64,000 nucleotides of DNA from Bryopsis sp. KO-2023 (taxonomy: Eukaryota; Chlorophyta; Ulvophyceae; Bryopsidales; Bryopsidaceae): positions 1,488,001-1,552,000 of the forward strand of contig BSYQ01000012.1 of the NCBI GenBank assembly GCA_030272585.1. The letters are read 5' to 3'. This document shows, piece by piece, positions 11,602-22,452 of the stretch (its first letter is position 1; every line of letters starts with the position of its first letter). Both the position numbers and the translations under genes were made by a program. The notes beneath the pieces were generated by a model. It saw only the letters and a list, made by a program, of their open reading frames with translations, was not told where the DNA came from and ran no database searches.

Positions 11602-12229
11602 AAAGCAAAATCAATAGCGGTCGACCCCCGACATGGCCTTACAGTCAATGGAGACACGATTCAAGTGGGTATGCAATGTATAAAAGAAAAAAAAGGGAAG
11701 TTTTGCCCCAATGGTGCTCACACACAAATGGAGCTTTTCATACAGGGATTGAATGACCTGAAGGGTTTGTATAGTGAACCGAATCAATGATTTCTGTGGA
11801 GGACACGTGAACAATTATCCTATCAACCAATGAGCTGTTTGTGCCCACCAATTATCCTTGTACCCATCCATTGGGTGGTACTCATTTACCACATCACTTA
11901 TGGATTCGAACTCAACACCCCTCAGGCGTACTAAATTCTCCAAGCAAACTATAGTACCGCTCGAACTAGCCCCCAGGGTTGAACCGTGGACGAGAAGTTC
12001 CAAGTTTTGCCATGACTGTCATGCAACTCACGGGCTTGACACGTGTCACGTGCACGCCGCGATGGTGGGAGGCGGGTCTTGGGGGGACGCGAACCTGGCC
12101 CCGCGGTGGCGTGCTGGGGGCCAGGTTCCATCGGGTTGGGGCCCGGAAACATCTGCGACAAAAACTGAAAAAACGAATGATGTCGACAGCAAGCATAATA
12201 TTTTTCAAGCCCTTTCTGATGCGTGGTGC

Positions 12230-13350
12230 CGTGCTTACAGCGAACGCTTGGGTTCGTCGTTCTCAAAGCAGAGCCCCCCAAATATCCTACTCCTCTTTTT
12301 CTCTCCTTACCTTCTTGCTCCAGAAGCGGCGAAAGCTCTCTTGGTTGCAGAGTTCGCGCAAGGAAATCTGGAGCAGGTCGCAGGTCGAAGGTGTTGGGTG
12401 TACATTGTCCGCCCCAAAAACATCGATACGGAATGCTGTGGGGACGATAAAGTCACGTGAGATATGTTTTGACGTTTGATCAGGCATAGGTGTTGCGTTT
12501 GTCTTATGGGTCTACTCGTTTCACTTCTGAATCACTCTGCAAGTTCTCCTTGTTTTCGCCTAAAGAACTTCTACAAAACAAGAGCCCTCGAGGGCACCTG
12601 GAAGAAGAGAGTGTTGATCACAGCTGGCCATTGCTGCGTTTGATGATAGTGATTGCTTTCGAGAGGACGATCAATTCCACAAACACATTCCCCACACAGT
12701 CGGGGCAGAGTCTGAACCTCTGAGAGAATGTATGAATATTGATAAAAAAAAGACTGTCCATTTGTCGCCGGATTGCTTCAAATAGTCACCAGCCCAGTTC
12801 GTTCTGCCAACCGAAAAGCGAATTGAAAAGCTGTCAAACACATCCCCACAAACTAATCACAACTAGACCAACCCAATCGATCCCTCTAACTGACTCGCAA
12901 ATCAGCCAACCAAAACATCGCCATTAGTTACGAACCAAACACGAGGTGGTTTATCGCCTGTCGCCAGGAGTAGCACGTTCGAGAGGTATGCAGGTCGAAA
13001 CTGTACCCATGGGTGGGCGTTTGGAGAGTACTGCAGTACCCAGCTGGGTGCTGTGGACAGTGCGAGGATGGGTATGAGGATGATGGTGCCCATGAACTGT
13101 TCATTGATTGAGACTCGAAATAGGCCCCAGGTCGTCGAAAGAGCATGGCAACAGCTTTCTCTTTCTTTGTTTAGGGCACAGGCTAATCCTTTTTTGGAGC
13201 GATCTTCCTTGTCGTTTGATTCTGTTTCTTTTGATCGAGGATAGACATGGGTTGCAAATTGGTTTGATTGATCGTGGAAATATATTCGGACTCGTGTAAC
13301 AAAAGGTGTACAACGACCTACTCAAGTGTACAAAGATTAACACAATGGCT
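12230..13350 (+). repeat. Dispersed repeat, copy 2, with tail of a nuclease-type retroelement ORF
   Basis: Homologous over most of its length to 1-900. About 13084-13240 in the + frame reads TRNRPQVVERAWQQLSLSLF and FLERSSLSFDSV, the same C-terminal tail found in copy 1 and in the longer frame at 54741-55418. As in copy 1, the repeat stops shortly before an identical tRNA gene. The 12720-12950 part has no counterpart in copy 1 and looks like an insertion. Confidence 0.6.
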
Positions 13351-13430
13351 GAGACTCGTCATGTGCAACTCCAATAGTTGCACAGAAATCTGTACCAGCA
13401 ATTTTTTTTATTATTTTTTTGTAAATTGTC

Positions 13431-13504
13431 GGACCTGTAGCTCAGTTGGTTAGAGCACCGGTCTTATGAGCCGGAAGTCGCGGGTTCGAGCCCCGCCAGG
13501 TCCA
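13431..13504 (+). tRNA. tRNA, anticodon UAU by position (Ile?), second copy
   Basis: Identical over 74 nt to the tRNA at 974-1047, with the same loop CTTATGA and the unusual G after the anticodon. Intact stems in a diverged setting argue that the gene is functional or recently duplicated. A short T run (TTTT) lies about 13 nt downstream. Confidence 0.85.
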
Positions 13505-15314
13505 CTTGATTATTCAGATTTTCTTAGAAGCAGCAGAGGTAAAAGTTAGCTATCAAATCATTCTCAGGTGGGGCGAAAGGTGGTAGCCCAGCCGCAAGCC
13601 TACTGATGCATACCTCTTTCTTTTTTATGACCGTTCCTCTTTCTTTCTTCGTAAAAGCTTTCTCTAAAAACTCTGTGTTTGGTAGTTCGTTTCCCTTGTT
13701 TTGTGAGTAACATCCACCAAGGGTTTTCCTAACTACCAAACCAAAAATGTTACAAGACATGCCAGGCCAGCCTAAAGCATGTATATTCTCAACTACCCTT
13801 GGAGAGCTGCAGTTGTTTTGAATCCCTCCAGGGGTCAATCCTCGACCACCTCCACTCTCAGCAATGGCCCCCGAGACAGCCGCGCAGAAGATTCCAGTCC
13901 CTCGCACTAACACAAGCCCCATAATTGTTATAAACTTGACAGGGGGGGCCAAAGTTTTCTGGGGTGTGGAAAAGAGCAACCAGGTTTGTTAGTTGCTGGC
14001 AGGTTGTACAGTTGGGACACTAGGTTGTCGTATTTGAAAGGGCTTTGGTTGGAACAGGGGTCGTACCTTTCTCTTGGAAGAATGTGACTTCTATGTCAAT
14101 GGGTGTATGTTTTTATAGTCTTGGAGTGGCTGCAAAGTTCAGTTTTGATGATTGTTACAGCAGGATGGTTTTAGTGCCATGGTTGTTATTCTAGTACCTC
14201 CTTTGCATTAGAAAGTTTTCTTCCATCTCCCTAGAAATTTCTGAAACATTGCCGTCAGAAATTTTCGTAGTTGCTATGGCGCATATCGGAATAGTAATGA
14301 AATTGATTTCCAACTGCGCATGATTTAATGATCTAATGAACTGCCAATGTCCACCACCATTACAGTCCAGGATTTTCTCTTGATGTGAGGCAAAAATCAG
14401 AGAAGGTCAACAGATCCTGAACCCAATGTTAAAATACAGAACCGTTTTCACAAAATTCATTCGGATTCAGTCATCCACCGAATTTATATCCCCTTTTGAT
14501 ATCTCCTATCATTCTAAATATCCGTACATCATATACCACATCAAATCTCCCTGTTTTAATAGAGAAAATCATTGCTCTATTTCAACACCCAACCAAAAAC
14601 TGTTGATGAAGCAGATTACTAAGCCCCCCGATCACGTACCTCGTCCCTGAACCCAGAGTCCAAAAACCTCACGGTGATCTAGCTCCATCGTTGTCCCCTT
14701 GTTTTATCTGCAACGCACTCTCATTCGACATTCCCAATCTATCGATCCTCCCCTTCCCCCAATGCAACTCCCACTCTGTTCCCAATTCACTGTCTCATAA
14801 GAGTACGACCGCCGAATCATATCTCGTACTCCGACTGACGCGACGGACATTTCGCTTCAGTTCCGAACTTCTGAGGTGTCCCGCAACGCCATAGAACTCC
14901 CTAGAATTTCGTTTTGGTCGACGGGCTGCCAAATTTTCGACTCGACCCGCGCGACTCATCGACTTGGGCCGACGTCGACGTCGCAAGTCGAATCGAGACG
15001 ATGCCCAGTTTTTCCACATGTTTCCTTGTTCCTCGATTTGTAACTCCTGCGTGGAATTCGGCTGTAAAAGCACTCTCCGCTGCGAGACGTCACACAAACG
15101 GTCCATACCTCCAGAATATCCCCACCACCGCGCGCTCCGACAGCACACACACCCTGTTTTCTGAGTGGAAAAAAGCAAAACGGCCCTCGCAGGCTGTTCC
15201 GCGCACAAACTTCAAAAAGTTCGTCGGTTTACTCCGTATGCTCACTTGTAAAGCAGAGCGGAGGCGCGCCGCAGGCGAACCAGAGTCCGAGCAGCCCCGC
15301 GAAAAAGGGGAAAG
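13505..15314. other. Intergenic region, no gene recognised
   Basis: The longest frame (minus, 13524-13979) has no recognisable domain and no splice context. From about 14850 the composition becomes GC- and CpG-richer up to about 15900, around the tRNA-Leu gene, with overlapping open frames on both strands that I take as composition effects. Confidence 0.45.
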
Positions 15315-15394
15315 TGTCGCGAGTGGGATTCGAACCCACGCTCTTTCGAACTAGAACCTGAATCTAGCGCCTTGGACCGCTCGGCCATCGCGAC
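15315..15394 (-). tRNA. tRNA-Leu (CAG)
   Basis: The minus strand folds as a type II tRNA: acceptor GTCGCGA paired with TCGCGAC, D arm GCCGAGCGGTCCAAGGC, anticodon loop TTCAGGT giving CAG, a variable arm, and T loop TTCGAAT in a GTGGG/CCCAC stem. Length is 80 nt with discriminator A. No intron, no encoded CCA. Confidence 0.93.
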
Positions 15395-15468
15395 TCACGA
15401 GTGTGAAGCTGCAAGTTGAATATATATACCATTTGAATTAGATTTTAATGAACTTTTGTGGACTGGCT

Positions 15469-15495
15469 GTCCCAGGTGACTCAGTCACCTGGGAC
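15469..15495. repeat. Perfect 12-bp palindrome with central TGACTCA
   Basis: GTCCCAGGTGAC (15469-15480) and GTCACCTGGGAC (15484-15495) flank TCA. The centre reads GTGACTCAGTCAC, which contains TGACTCA, the binding sequence of AP-1/GCN4-type bZIP factors. Whether it is regulatory or just a fold-back cannot be told; it lies about 75 bp upstream of the tRNA-Leu gene (which is on the minus strand). Confidence 0.5.
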
Positions 15496-16327
15496 ACTGG
15501 CGGAAAACGCGATTTCCTTCGCCCCGTTAGCATTCACACCGTGCAGTGCAACGGCTCCTGGCTTCATCAGGAAAAACAAACACGAAAAAAATCCGCGTGC
15601 ATATTGTTTGTTGAAAATAGTCCCTGCAAAGAAAATCAAGTCGCAGTATAGGCTTTACGAGAAGTTTCGTGGAGTTCCGCGCCCCAGATTCACGCAGACA
15701 CTCACATGGTAGTCAGTCGCGCAGAACGCGGTGAGACGCACCCGGAAATCGGTGTGAATTTTCTTCCTTTTCGCTGCATGCACTGCAAGAATGGAACGCC
15801 CAGGTAGGATGTGATGCAGTGCATGATGACGGACATGCGGCGCGCTAAAATCAATGCATCGCTCCGCCGCAATCGTTAACGAGCGGGGTCACATTCGAAG
15901 GGCGACCCATTCTTTCATGATTTTCAACTCTCGGCGCTTGTTTTGAAAGGGCTTGCCTGTAGGATATGGAACCCACCGTTTCTCCTTGTCTGAAATGGTG
16001 ATTTCGGAGACACGCTGAGATCACTGGGAAACTTTCTTGTGACTACAAGAAATACAGTAAAGGAACGTTTTGAAATATCCCTCTTCCCTTTTCACCACAG
16101 TGCTGAGAGCCCCCAAAAAACAGAAAGGCTCGGTTGGGTCAGAACTGTCTAAACCTTTCAAAAAAAAGAAAAACAAAGAAGGTTCACCTATCAGGTACCT
16201 CCTGTATCTTTGCCGCCACTTGTGGCACTGTACAATTGTAATTCAACAGCCACATTAATTATGTCGATCCAACATCTTGTTCTTCTTGCTTGCAGAAACG
16301 ATTAGAAGCATCCCCTCCCACATATAA

Positions 16328-16378
16328 TAATATTTTTCAGTGGTTCCCCTCCCTCCGGCCAATAACTGAAAAATATTA
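16328..16378. repeat. 14-bp inverted repeat
   Basis: TAATATTTTTCAGT (16328-16341) and ACTGAAAAATATTA (16365-16378) are perfect reverse complements around a 23-nt loop. No gene overlaps. Confidence 0.6.
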
Positions 16379-16533
16379 GAACATCTTTCTGATTCAGAAA
16401 TTGCACAATTTTGTTCATTTTTTGGGTTCATTTTTGTTCATTTTAATGAACGCGAATGAATTCCTTTTGGAGAAATTGTGACTCCAGCGGTGGGGGTGGT
16501 TGATATTATATCATGTTGGGGACGAAATGAGAT

Positions 16534-16606
16534 TGCTCACACCCGGGATCGAACCGGGGACCTTCTGCGTGTAAAGCAGACGTGATAACCACTACACCAT
16601 GTGAAC
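16534..16606 (-). tRNA. tRNA-Val (UAC)
   Basis: The minus strand gives a 73-nt cloverleaf: acceptor GTTCACA/TGTGAGC, D arm GTGTAGTGGTTATCAC, anticodon stem TCTGC/GCAGA with loop TTTACAC (anticodon TAC), T arm CCGGG-TTCGATC. No intron, no encoded CCA, discriminator A. Confidence 0.93.
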
Positions 16607-18988
16607 TTCAATCCTCCACGATTAAAATGACAAAATCCGGAATACATCGTTTTCCAATCGCAGGAAATCTTCCACCACGATCCACGAAATTGTTTCTTGC
16701 AATTCTTGCGTGATTTTTTGCGCAGTGCGCCGCAACTGAAACCCTGCGTTTTAAAACGCTCCAAATTCGGACTCGGGTAAACCTTTCGTCAGGGGCATTT
16801 CGCTGACTTTTTTCACGCCCGACCTTGTTGCTCGGTGCATTGCTTTCGCTAAATCGCTATCGCTACGTGTGAATTCGTTATTGAGGGCGGAAACCCCATT
16901 GCAACGACAGGGCTGGTCGACCTCCTGGACCTCCTTTTCCGTTTCTATTTCTCCTTAATCACTGTTGTTTTCGAATTCGTGCTTAACCATCCGAGCAGGC
17001 GTAAAAATAATAAGAGACGAATTTTGACAGGTTTTCGACTTTATTCATTCTTTCTCTCCTGCCTTGCAAAAATATCAACCTGGAAAATTCACTTGCCCCA
17101 CACGAAATCGTCCCTGTTGGACAGTTACTCACACCTGATCCAATCGAACGACTCCTATCCCGAGGTGACTCAATTTCGTCGCTGATCACGACCCTTTTCG
17201 ATTTTCTTCTCTCTGTCTTTTTTACACTTTCTTTTTTTTTTTTTTTTTCAAAACACTACTGTTCACTCTTACATCACAATATTCGTCTTTGATCTCTTCT
17301 GTTCCCCATAACACATCCATTGATCTTTTGACGGATCGGTTACCGGGCCATGATGTCCAAAATCAGAAACACCAACAGAAACTTCCGTGACAATTCTAAG
17401 AAATTCTACCACCCACCAACGAGCAACCACCAAGTTTGAAAACCCAGAAAAAAACCCAAAAATTAACCACCCCCCCAAGAAACACCTAGAAATTCGACTG
17501 GTGAAAAACCGTCGACACAAACCCCAACCAACAACAGCTTCAATAATTTTGAAAACCAGTTCTTAAACTCGAAACTGGACTCCCATAGTCCAGAATGGTT
17601 CACATTTTTTGGGTTCAAATTGTTGTATATCTGAGCAGATCGCATGAACGCATGCTCCTCAGACAATGTTGGAATTTATGGAAAAAACTGGCTCGAAGTA
17701 CCCACCCCAACACAACCACACAAACACTCCAAGAAAACTGTAGAAAACATTCATTCAACCTTTAAAAAACTGTCCCATATGTTCGAAAATCAAATATGCC
17801 TTTGTCCGAAAGAGATTACCCCCTATACAAAATCCTCATTCATTTCCCTGTAACTCTCTTTTCCCCGTGCAGGACTTAAACAAAAAATTGCACAAAATAC
17901 CAAAGAAAAACGGGCCGGGTGGGCGGGAAAAGCAAAAAGGTGGCGAGAACATAAGGACAACGCCTTTTAAAGCCACAAACTAAAACAAGGCGCACGCTGC
18001 CCCAAACACAAAACGCAAGCGCTGCCACAAATGCGTCAGCCGCGGCTGACTGTGCCAGCAAAACCCGCCCAGTACCGATCCAGCCCATAAACTCATGAAC
18101 TGGAAGTTAATAACATTATCTTACTGGCAAATCCTTTTTGTTCGTCAGACTTTGTATTCATGTGTTCGAATGTTGGTCGGACTTAATTTTCGTCGCCTGA
18201 GGCGGTGCCGAAAATAAAGTCCCGCCTAAAATTTAGTGAAGTTGAAAACTAGGTGAAGTCTAAATAACTAAGGGCTGTCGAAATTGAAGAACAACAATCC
18301 TTGGTGAAGTTTCCTTCATTCACGCAAAGCACGATCCCACAGACGCAAAAAAAAAGCTTGCAACGAGAGTCCCAAACTCCACTATGAAAATACCCACAGT
18401 GACAAAACCCTATCGCAGCCACAAGCCAGAATTCAGTGTGTTTCAATCACGCACTGCATCCTAGTCAGTACTCCAAAAGTCAAGAATGCTCGTCCAGCGA
18501 TATGTATCATGAGGAATAATAATAATAATCATCATCATCATCATCATCCCCCCCCCCCAAAAAAAAGAAAGATGACGACGAAAAGAGCTTGCCACCGGAA
18601 TCCCAGCTTGCCTGTGTGAAGCAATTTGAGACTTGTGTTAAAAGGAGTAATAGTCGGGAAGCATAACAGGAGGAATGAGAGAATCAGTAAGGTGTACTGA
18701 GTTTAGTGTTGGGTAGTGTGTTGCTGTGGGAGGAAATAAAACTGGGAGTTGTGAGAGACAAGACAGTTTTTTTCAGAAAAGCTTTGCGACTGCAACAACC
18801 GACTTGTTTATTTTTGATGAGGGCCTAAAAAAAATAAAAAATAATAATAATAAAATTATAGGATGGCTCTTGAAAGGTGTGAGCCATCCTAGAAGTTCTT
18901 CTAACGAGAGTAGTGGGATAAGGTAGATTCCTAGGATATTTGATTTGTTAGCTTCAACCTGGCGCACTCGCGTAACGGCACTTTTACC
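16607..18988. other. Intergenic region with simple repeats
   Basis: No gene is supported. There is a T run at 17229-17248, an AAT/ATC microsatellite followed by a C run at about 18516-18558, and an (AAT)n tract at about 18838-18852. 18873-18890 contains a short inverted match (GGATGGCTC...GAGCCATCC). Confidence 0.5.
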
Positions 18989-18989
18989 C

Positions 18990-19310
18990 AAATCGTACCC
19001 ACAACGATTACCCCTCATGTCCGCTACTGCCATAACCGCTTTTCGTCAGACATAGCTAAAAATAGACCGCTCGAGCTCGCTCGGGTCGCGCCGGTCTAAC
19101 TCGCGGTCGCTCGGCGCGCGCCGGTCTAACTCGCGGTCGCGCCGGTCGCGCAACCCTAAACCCTAAAACCCTAAACCCTAAAACCCTAAATCTAACCCTA
19201 AAATAACCTAAATTGTACGACATATGCTGACGTGGCTGCCTATTTTTAGCTATGTCTGACGAGTAGCGGTAGTGGCAGTAGCAGACATGGGAGTAGCGGT
19301 TATGGGGCGA
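18990..19310. mobile_element. Fold-back (MITE-like) element carrying telomere-like repeats
   Basis: A perfect 22-bp inverted repeat, starting CGTCAGACATAGC, lies at 19044-19065 and 19240-19261. Outward, the arms remain similar (AGCGGT, TGGCAGTAGC, GACATG blocks) to about 18990 and 19310. The core holds a GC-rich tandem duplication (GCGCCGGTCTAACTCGCGG, 19085-19150) and a CCCTAAA tract. No coding capacity, so it is non-autonomous. A clear target duplication is not visible. Confidence 0.6.
19154..19213. repeat. Interstitial telomere-type repeat (CCCTAAA)n
   Basis: Five CCCTAAA or CCCTAAAA units are followed by degenerate ones (TCTAACCCTAAA, ATAACCTAAA). This is the plant/green-algal/chromerid-type telomere motif. 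It sits between two inverted arms and is not at a chromosome end. Confidence 0.8.
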
Positions 19311-19482
19311 CACCCCCACAACATACCCAAGTCTCCAAACGATACCCATCAAATACCCAGACCGTACCAAACATTGGGTACGTTTTGGGAAATTACCCAC
19401 GTCACCACCCAAACTGTACCCAAACCATACCGAGTAGTGGGTAGAATTGGGTAAGTACCTCACACAAACCACAAGCCTATGG

Positions 19483-20027
19483 TGATACACGATACGGGAC
19501 GTTGGTGGACCGGCCCGCCCCCTTTGCGGGCTCTTCTCGCTTCTTCTTTATCCCGTATCATCTCGTCCCCCCTCGGGCCAGTGGTCGCCCTCGACCACCT
19601 TCTCCTTATGCCCGTTACTCCATTCTCCTTGACCCCTCTGCGATTACCGGGTTACCGTTCTCTCGCGGGTCTATTCGGGGGTTCTCTAGGATCTTTCTTG
19701 TGATCCTCTGATCCTTTGTTCTTATCCCTTTGATCCGTCTAGTCTCTTGAGCTTATGGTTATTTGCCTTGCTCTGCGGCGGCAATCACTGTGATGATCTC
19801 AGCCCCCTCCCCTCCTTCACAGTGATCCTCATGCTCTTTCACCTCTCGTTACTACCACTCTCGGGTCAGAGGCGCCAACTCACTCTCAACTTCCATGGCC
19901 TCACTAGGACTCGAACTTGTGACCTTCGGATCGCAAGTTCAGCTCCGAAACCAAATGATACACGATACGGGACGTTGGTGGACCGACCCGCCCCCTTTGC
20001 GGGCTCTTCTCGCTTTATCCCGTATCA
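19483..20027 (-). mobile_element. Complete miniature LTR retrotransposon (TRIM)
   Basis: Direct repeats of 78 bp (19483-19560) and 72 bp (19956-20027) each begin TGATAC and end GTATCA and differ by one substitution and a 6-nt indel. They are flanked by the same 5 bp, TATGG (19478-19482 and 20028-20032), as a target site duplication. On the minus strand a primer-binding site TGGTTTCGGAGCT (19941-19953) starts 2 nt inside one LTR, resembling the initiator-Met-type site of plants. A polypurine tract GAGGGGGGACGAGA (19561-19574) abuts the other LTR. The 395-bp interior has no coding capacity. It must be moved by a partner element. Confidence 0.85.
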
Positions 20028-20065
20028 TATGGTAAGCGAGATACGCTTGGTATGTCGTGGGCATA

Positions 20066-20310
20066 CCTGGGCGCCGGCAAGTTTTAAAGGACCGGACCGG
20101 ACCGGAAAACCTGTCTTAGACCGGATTTGACCTTTCTTAGACAGGTCAGACCGGTCTGGAAAGGTCAAATCCGGTCTAGTAAAAGACTACCTTTCCTAGA
20201 CCGGATTTGACCTTTCTAGACCGGTTGTCGCCTGTCTAGTACCGGTCATACTGATGTGACCTGTTTTAGACCGGTGTGATGCCTACTGTGACCTGTTTTA
20301 GACCGGCTCC
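20066..20310. repeat. CCGGTC-word fold-back array, copy 1
   Basis: After GGCGCCGGCAA and TTTTAAAGGACCGG, the sequence alternates GACCGGATTTGACCTTTC and its reverse complement, with CCTGTCT/AGACAGG words. It can fold on itself repeatedly. The same opening recurs at 21970, so this is one of two copies of a defined element. Confidence 0.75.
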
Positions 20311-20414
20311 AATTGGAGGGAGTCGGTCGACTCAAGGGGGATTCGAACCCGGGTTAGCTAAGCCCGAGTCGAAGGCACTACGAAGTAGCGGACCCCACCA
20401 TAGGGACGCTCAAG

Positions 20415-20486
20415 TGGGGGCCGTTACCTTTAAGTACCTATTTTTAGCAATAAAATTAAACGGGTACTTAAAGGTAACGGCCCCCA
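20415..20486. repeat. 24-bp perfect inverted repeat (short hairpin element)
   Basis: Arms at 20415-20438 and 20463-20486, starting TGGGGGCCGTTACC, are exact reverse complements around a 24-nt AT-rich loop. It lies between the two word-array elements. Such perfection suggests recent origin or ongoing repair as a hairpin. Confidence 0.8.
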
Positions 20487-20654
20487 TATGAGCAGGCGTC
20501 TTTATTTGAGGACACGTGAGGACATTGTCCTCATTTAAGGTCTTCGACCTGTCCTCATTTCACAAAGTTGAATCCAGTCAGCCGCAGACAAGCACGGCGG
20601 TTTTGCGGGAAGGCGACCCTGCCCACTCACACAGTTGTTGTCCCTGGCAGTCAT

Positions 20655-21112
20655 GGGCTAAACAGGACAGACCCCTGTCCTGTGCATCGCACAGGACAGG
20701 GTTCTGTGCAGGTTCTGTGCACCCTGTGCAGGTCTGTCCTGTGCAGCGGAATTACACAGGACAGGACAGGACCGACTGTCTGTGTTGTGCACAGATCGGA
20801 CCTGTGCTGCACAGGTGAGCAGACCTGCACAGCACAGCACAGAACTGCACAGAATCTGCACAGAACTGCACAGAATCTGCACAGAACTGCACAGAATCTG
20901 CACAGAACTGCACAGAATCTGCACAGATTTTGCACAGAATCTGCACAGATTTTGCACAGAATCTGCACAGAACTGCACGGAAACTGCACAGATTTTGCAC
21001 AGACCCTGTCTGTGCTGTGCTGTACAGGTCTGTGCACAGAACAGACAGTCTGTTCTGTCCTGTCCTGTGCACAGAACAGACAGTCTGTTCTGTCCTGTCC
21101 TGTGCACAGGGG
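20655..21112. repeat. CAGGACAG / TGCACAG word array
   Basis: About 460 bp made of few words: ACAGGACAG and CTGTCCTGT at both ends, and a 21-bp tandem unit (TGCACAGAATCTGCACAGAAC) repeated in the middle from about 20845 to 20970. Both ends are mutually complementary, so the whole can fold back. Several frames are open on both strands only because the words lack stops; no protein is inferred. Confidence 0.75.
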
Positions 21113-21360
21113 TCCCAGCCCATGTCTGGTCCCTGGGCCCCCACAAGGAAAGGAAAGGTGTTTCGCCCGGCCTCGAAACTGTCCCTTTATTCTGTGGGCA
21201 CTTCTCACGCCATACTGCGTCGAAAAAATGAGTCGAGCGTCGGGGGTCACCAGCCACCAAAACGACCGTTATATGAAAGTGGAGGAGAATGTTCTGTGCT
21301 GTGCATTCTGACGCTGAGACATAGGTGGAGCCTTTGTGGACGAAAACGCCTTTCAAGGCT

Positions 21361-21408
21361 GTCGACCACATTCGTCCACCACAAATGAAGTGAACGAATG
21401 TGGTCGAC
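21361..21408. repeat. 15-bp perfect inverted repeat
   Basis: GTCGACCACATTCGT (21361-21375) and ACGAATGTGGTCGAC (21394-21408) are separated by 18 nt. It lies downstream of the CAGGACAG array and may belong to the same element. Confidence 0.65.
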
Positions 21409-21967
21409 AGTCTTCAAATAGGGGTGGTGGAAACAATATGTAAGGTCGTTCTCTCTTCGTTTATGCTACTTGTATACTGTCTCCACCAAATTGTCGAACA
21501 ATGCCCCAAAGGAAGAAACCCTAGCGTGAGCACCCTTGGAATGACAACAACCTCTCGCGTTGAGGCAGATTTCTCCCTAATGAACTACCGTCGAGATGAG
21601 TTCTGTAGTGGGCTCAGTGATTTTCTCTTGAAGGCGTGATGCATGCCAAGCAGTATGAAGCCGTCGCTAAAGCCTTGTAGTTTGGTAAAAGAACGTTTTT
21701 TGGGTGACTGGGGTGTTTTCGAGATGATATTTTGGGTGGCAGCTAGTGTTACATCGAGAATTTGGGATATTTTGAGTGGACTATAATATGTAACGGGACG
21801 AAGTGGGTCACTTTGCACTCCTGTGAAAGCGCGCGGGTCGATCAAATAAGTCGCCTTGCGCCAAATGATACTTATGTTCGCTTTTCTGTCATTTTAGTGC
21901 CGTTTTTATCCGCTGTCCTCACACAACCCTCAAATAAGCCTCACAATGTGTCCTCAAATACGGACCG

Positions 21968-22450
21968 GGGCGCCGGCAACTTTTAAAGGACCGGACCGGA
22001 CCGGAAAACCTGTCTTGGACCGGATTTGATCTTTCTTAGACAGGTCAAATCCGGTCTGGAAAGGTCAAATCCGGTCTGGAAAGGTCAAATCCGGTCTGGA
22101 AAGGTCAAATCCGGTCTAGTAAAAGCCACCTTTTCTATACCGGATTTGACCTTTCTAGACCGGATTTGACCTTTCCGGACAGGTTGTCGCCTGTCTAATA
22201 AAGGCGAAATCTTAGTGTGACCTGTCTAAAACCGGAAAATCTGTCAGAAATCCGGTCCAGATTTCTGCAGATTTCCGAGGTTGATTGGACCGGACAGGAA
22301 CAGAACAGGACCGGTCACAACCTGTCCGATCTTGCAAGGACCGGCGTTTTTTTGCTAGACCGGACCGGACCGGACAGGTCAGCCGGTCCATGGACAGGGG
22401 ACCGGACCGGACCGGTTTTTGACTGCTGGTCCGGTCGGGCCCAGGTCTGG
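21968..22450. repeat. CCGGTC-word fold-back array, copy 2
   Basis: Begins like the 20066 copy (GGCGCCGGCAA, TTTTAAAGGACCGGACCGG). It contains four tandem 20-bp units of the AAGGTCAAATCCGGTCTGGA type at about 22042-22118, then inverted GACCGGATTTGACC words. A further GGACCGGACC/CCGGACAGG-rich part continues to about 22450. It runs directly into a broken retrotransposon integrase end. Confidence 0.75.
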
Positions 22451-22452
22451 TG

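Noticed and set aside
19154..19213. A chromosome end (telomere)
   Set aside because: The tract is short, partly degenerate, and flanked on both sides by more than 19 kb of unique and repeat sequence.
20330..20400. tRNA gene on the minus strand (GGGTTCGAATCCCCC block)
   Set aside because: The T-arm-like block is present but I could not pair an acceptor stem or place a proper anticodon arm; at most tRNA-derived repeat sequence.
20568..21371. Overlapping long open frames of 130-247 codons on both strands
   Set aside because: They lie in the CAGGACAG/TGCACAG array; the words contain no stops in several frames, so openness follows from repetition. The predicted proteins are Cys/His/Gln-rich word repeats without any domain.
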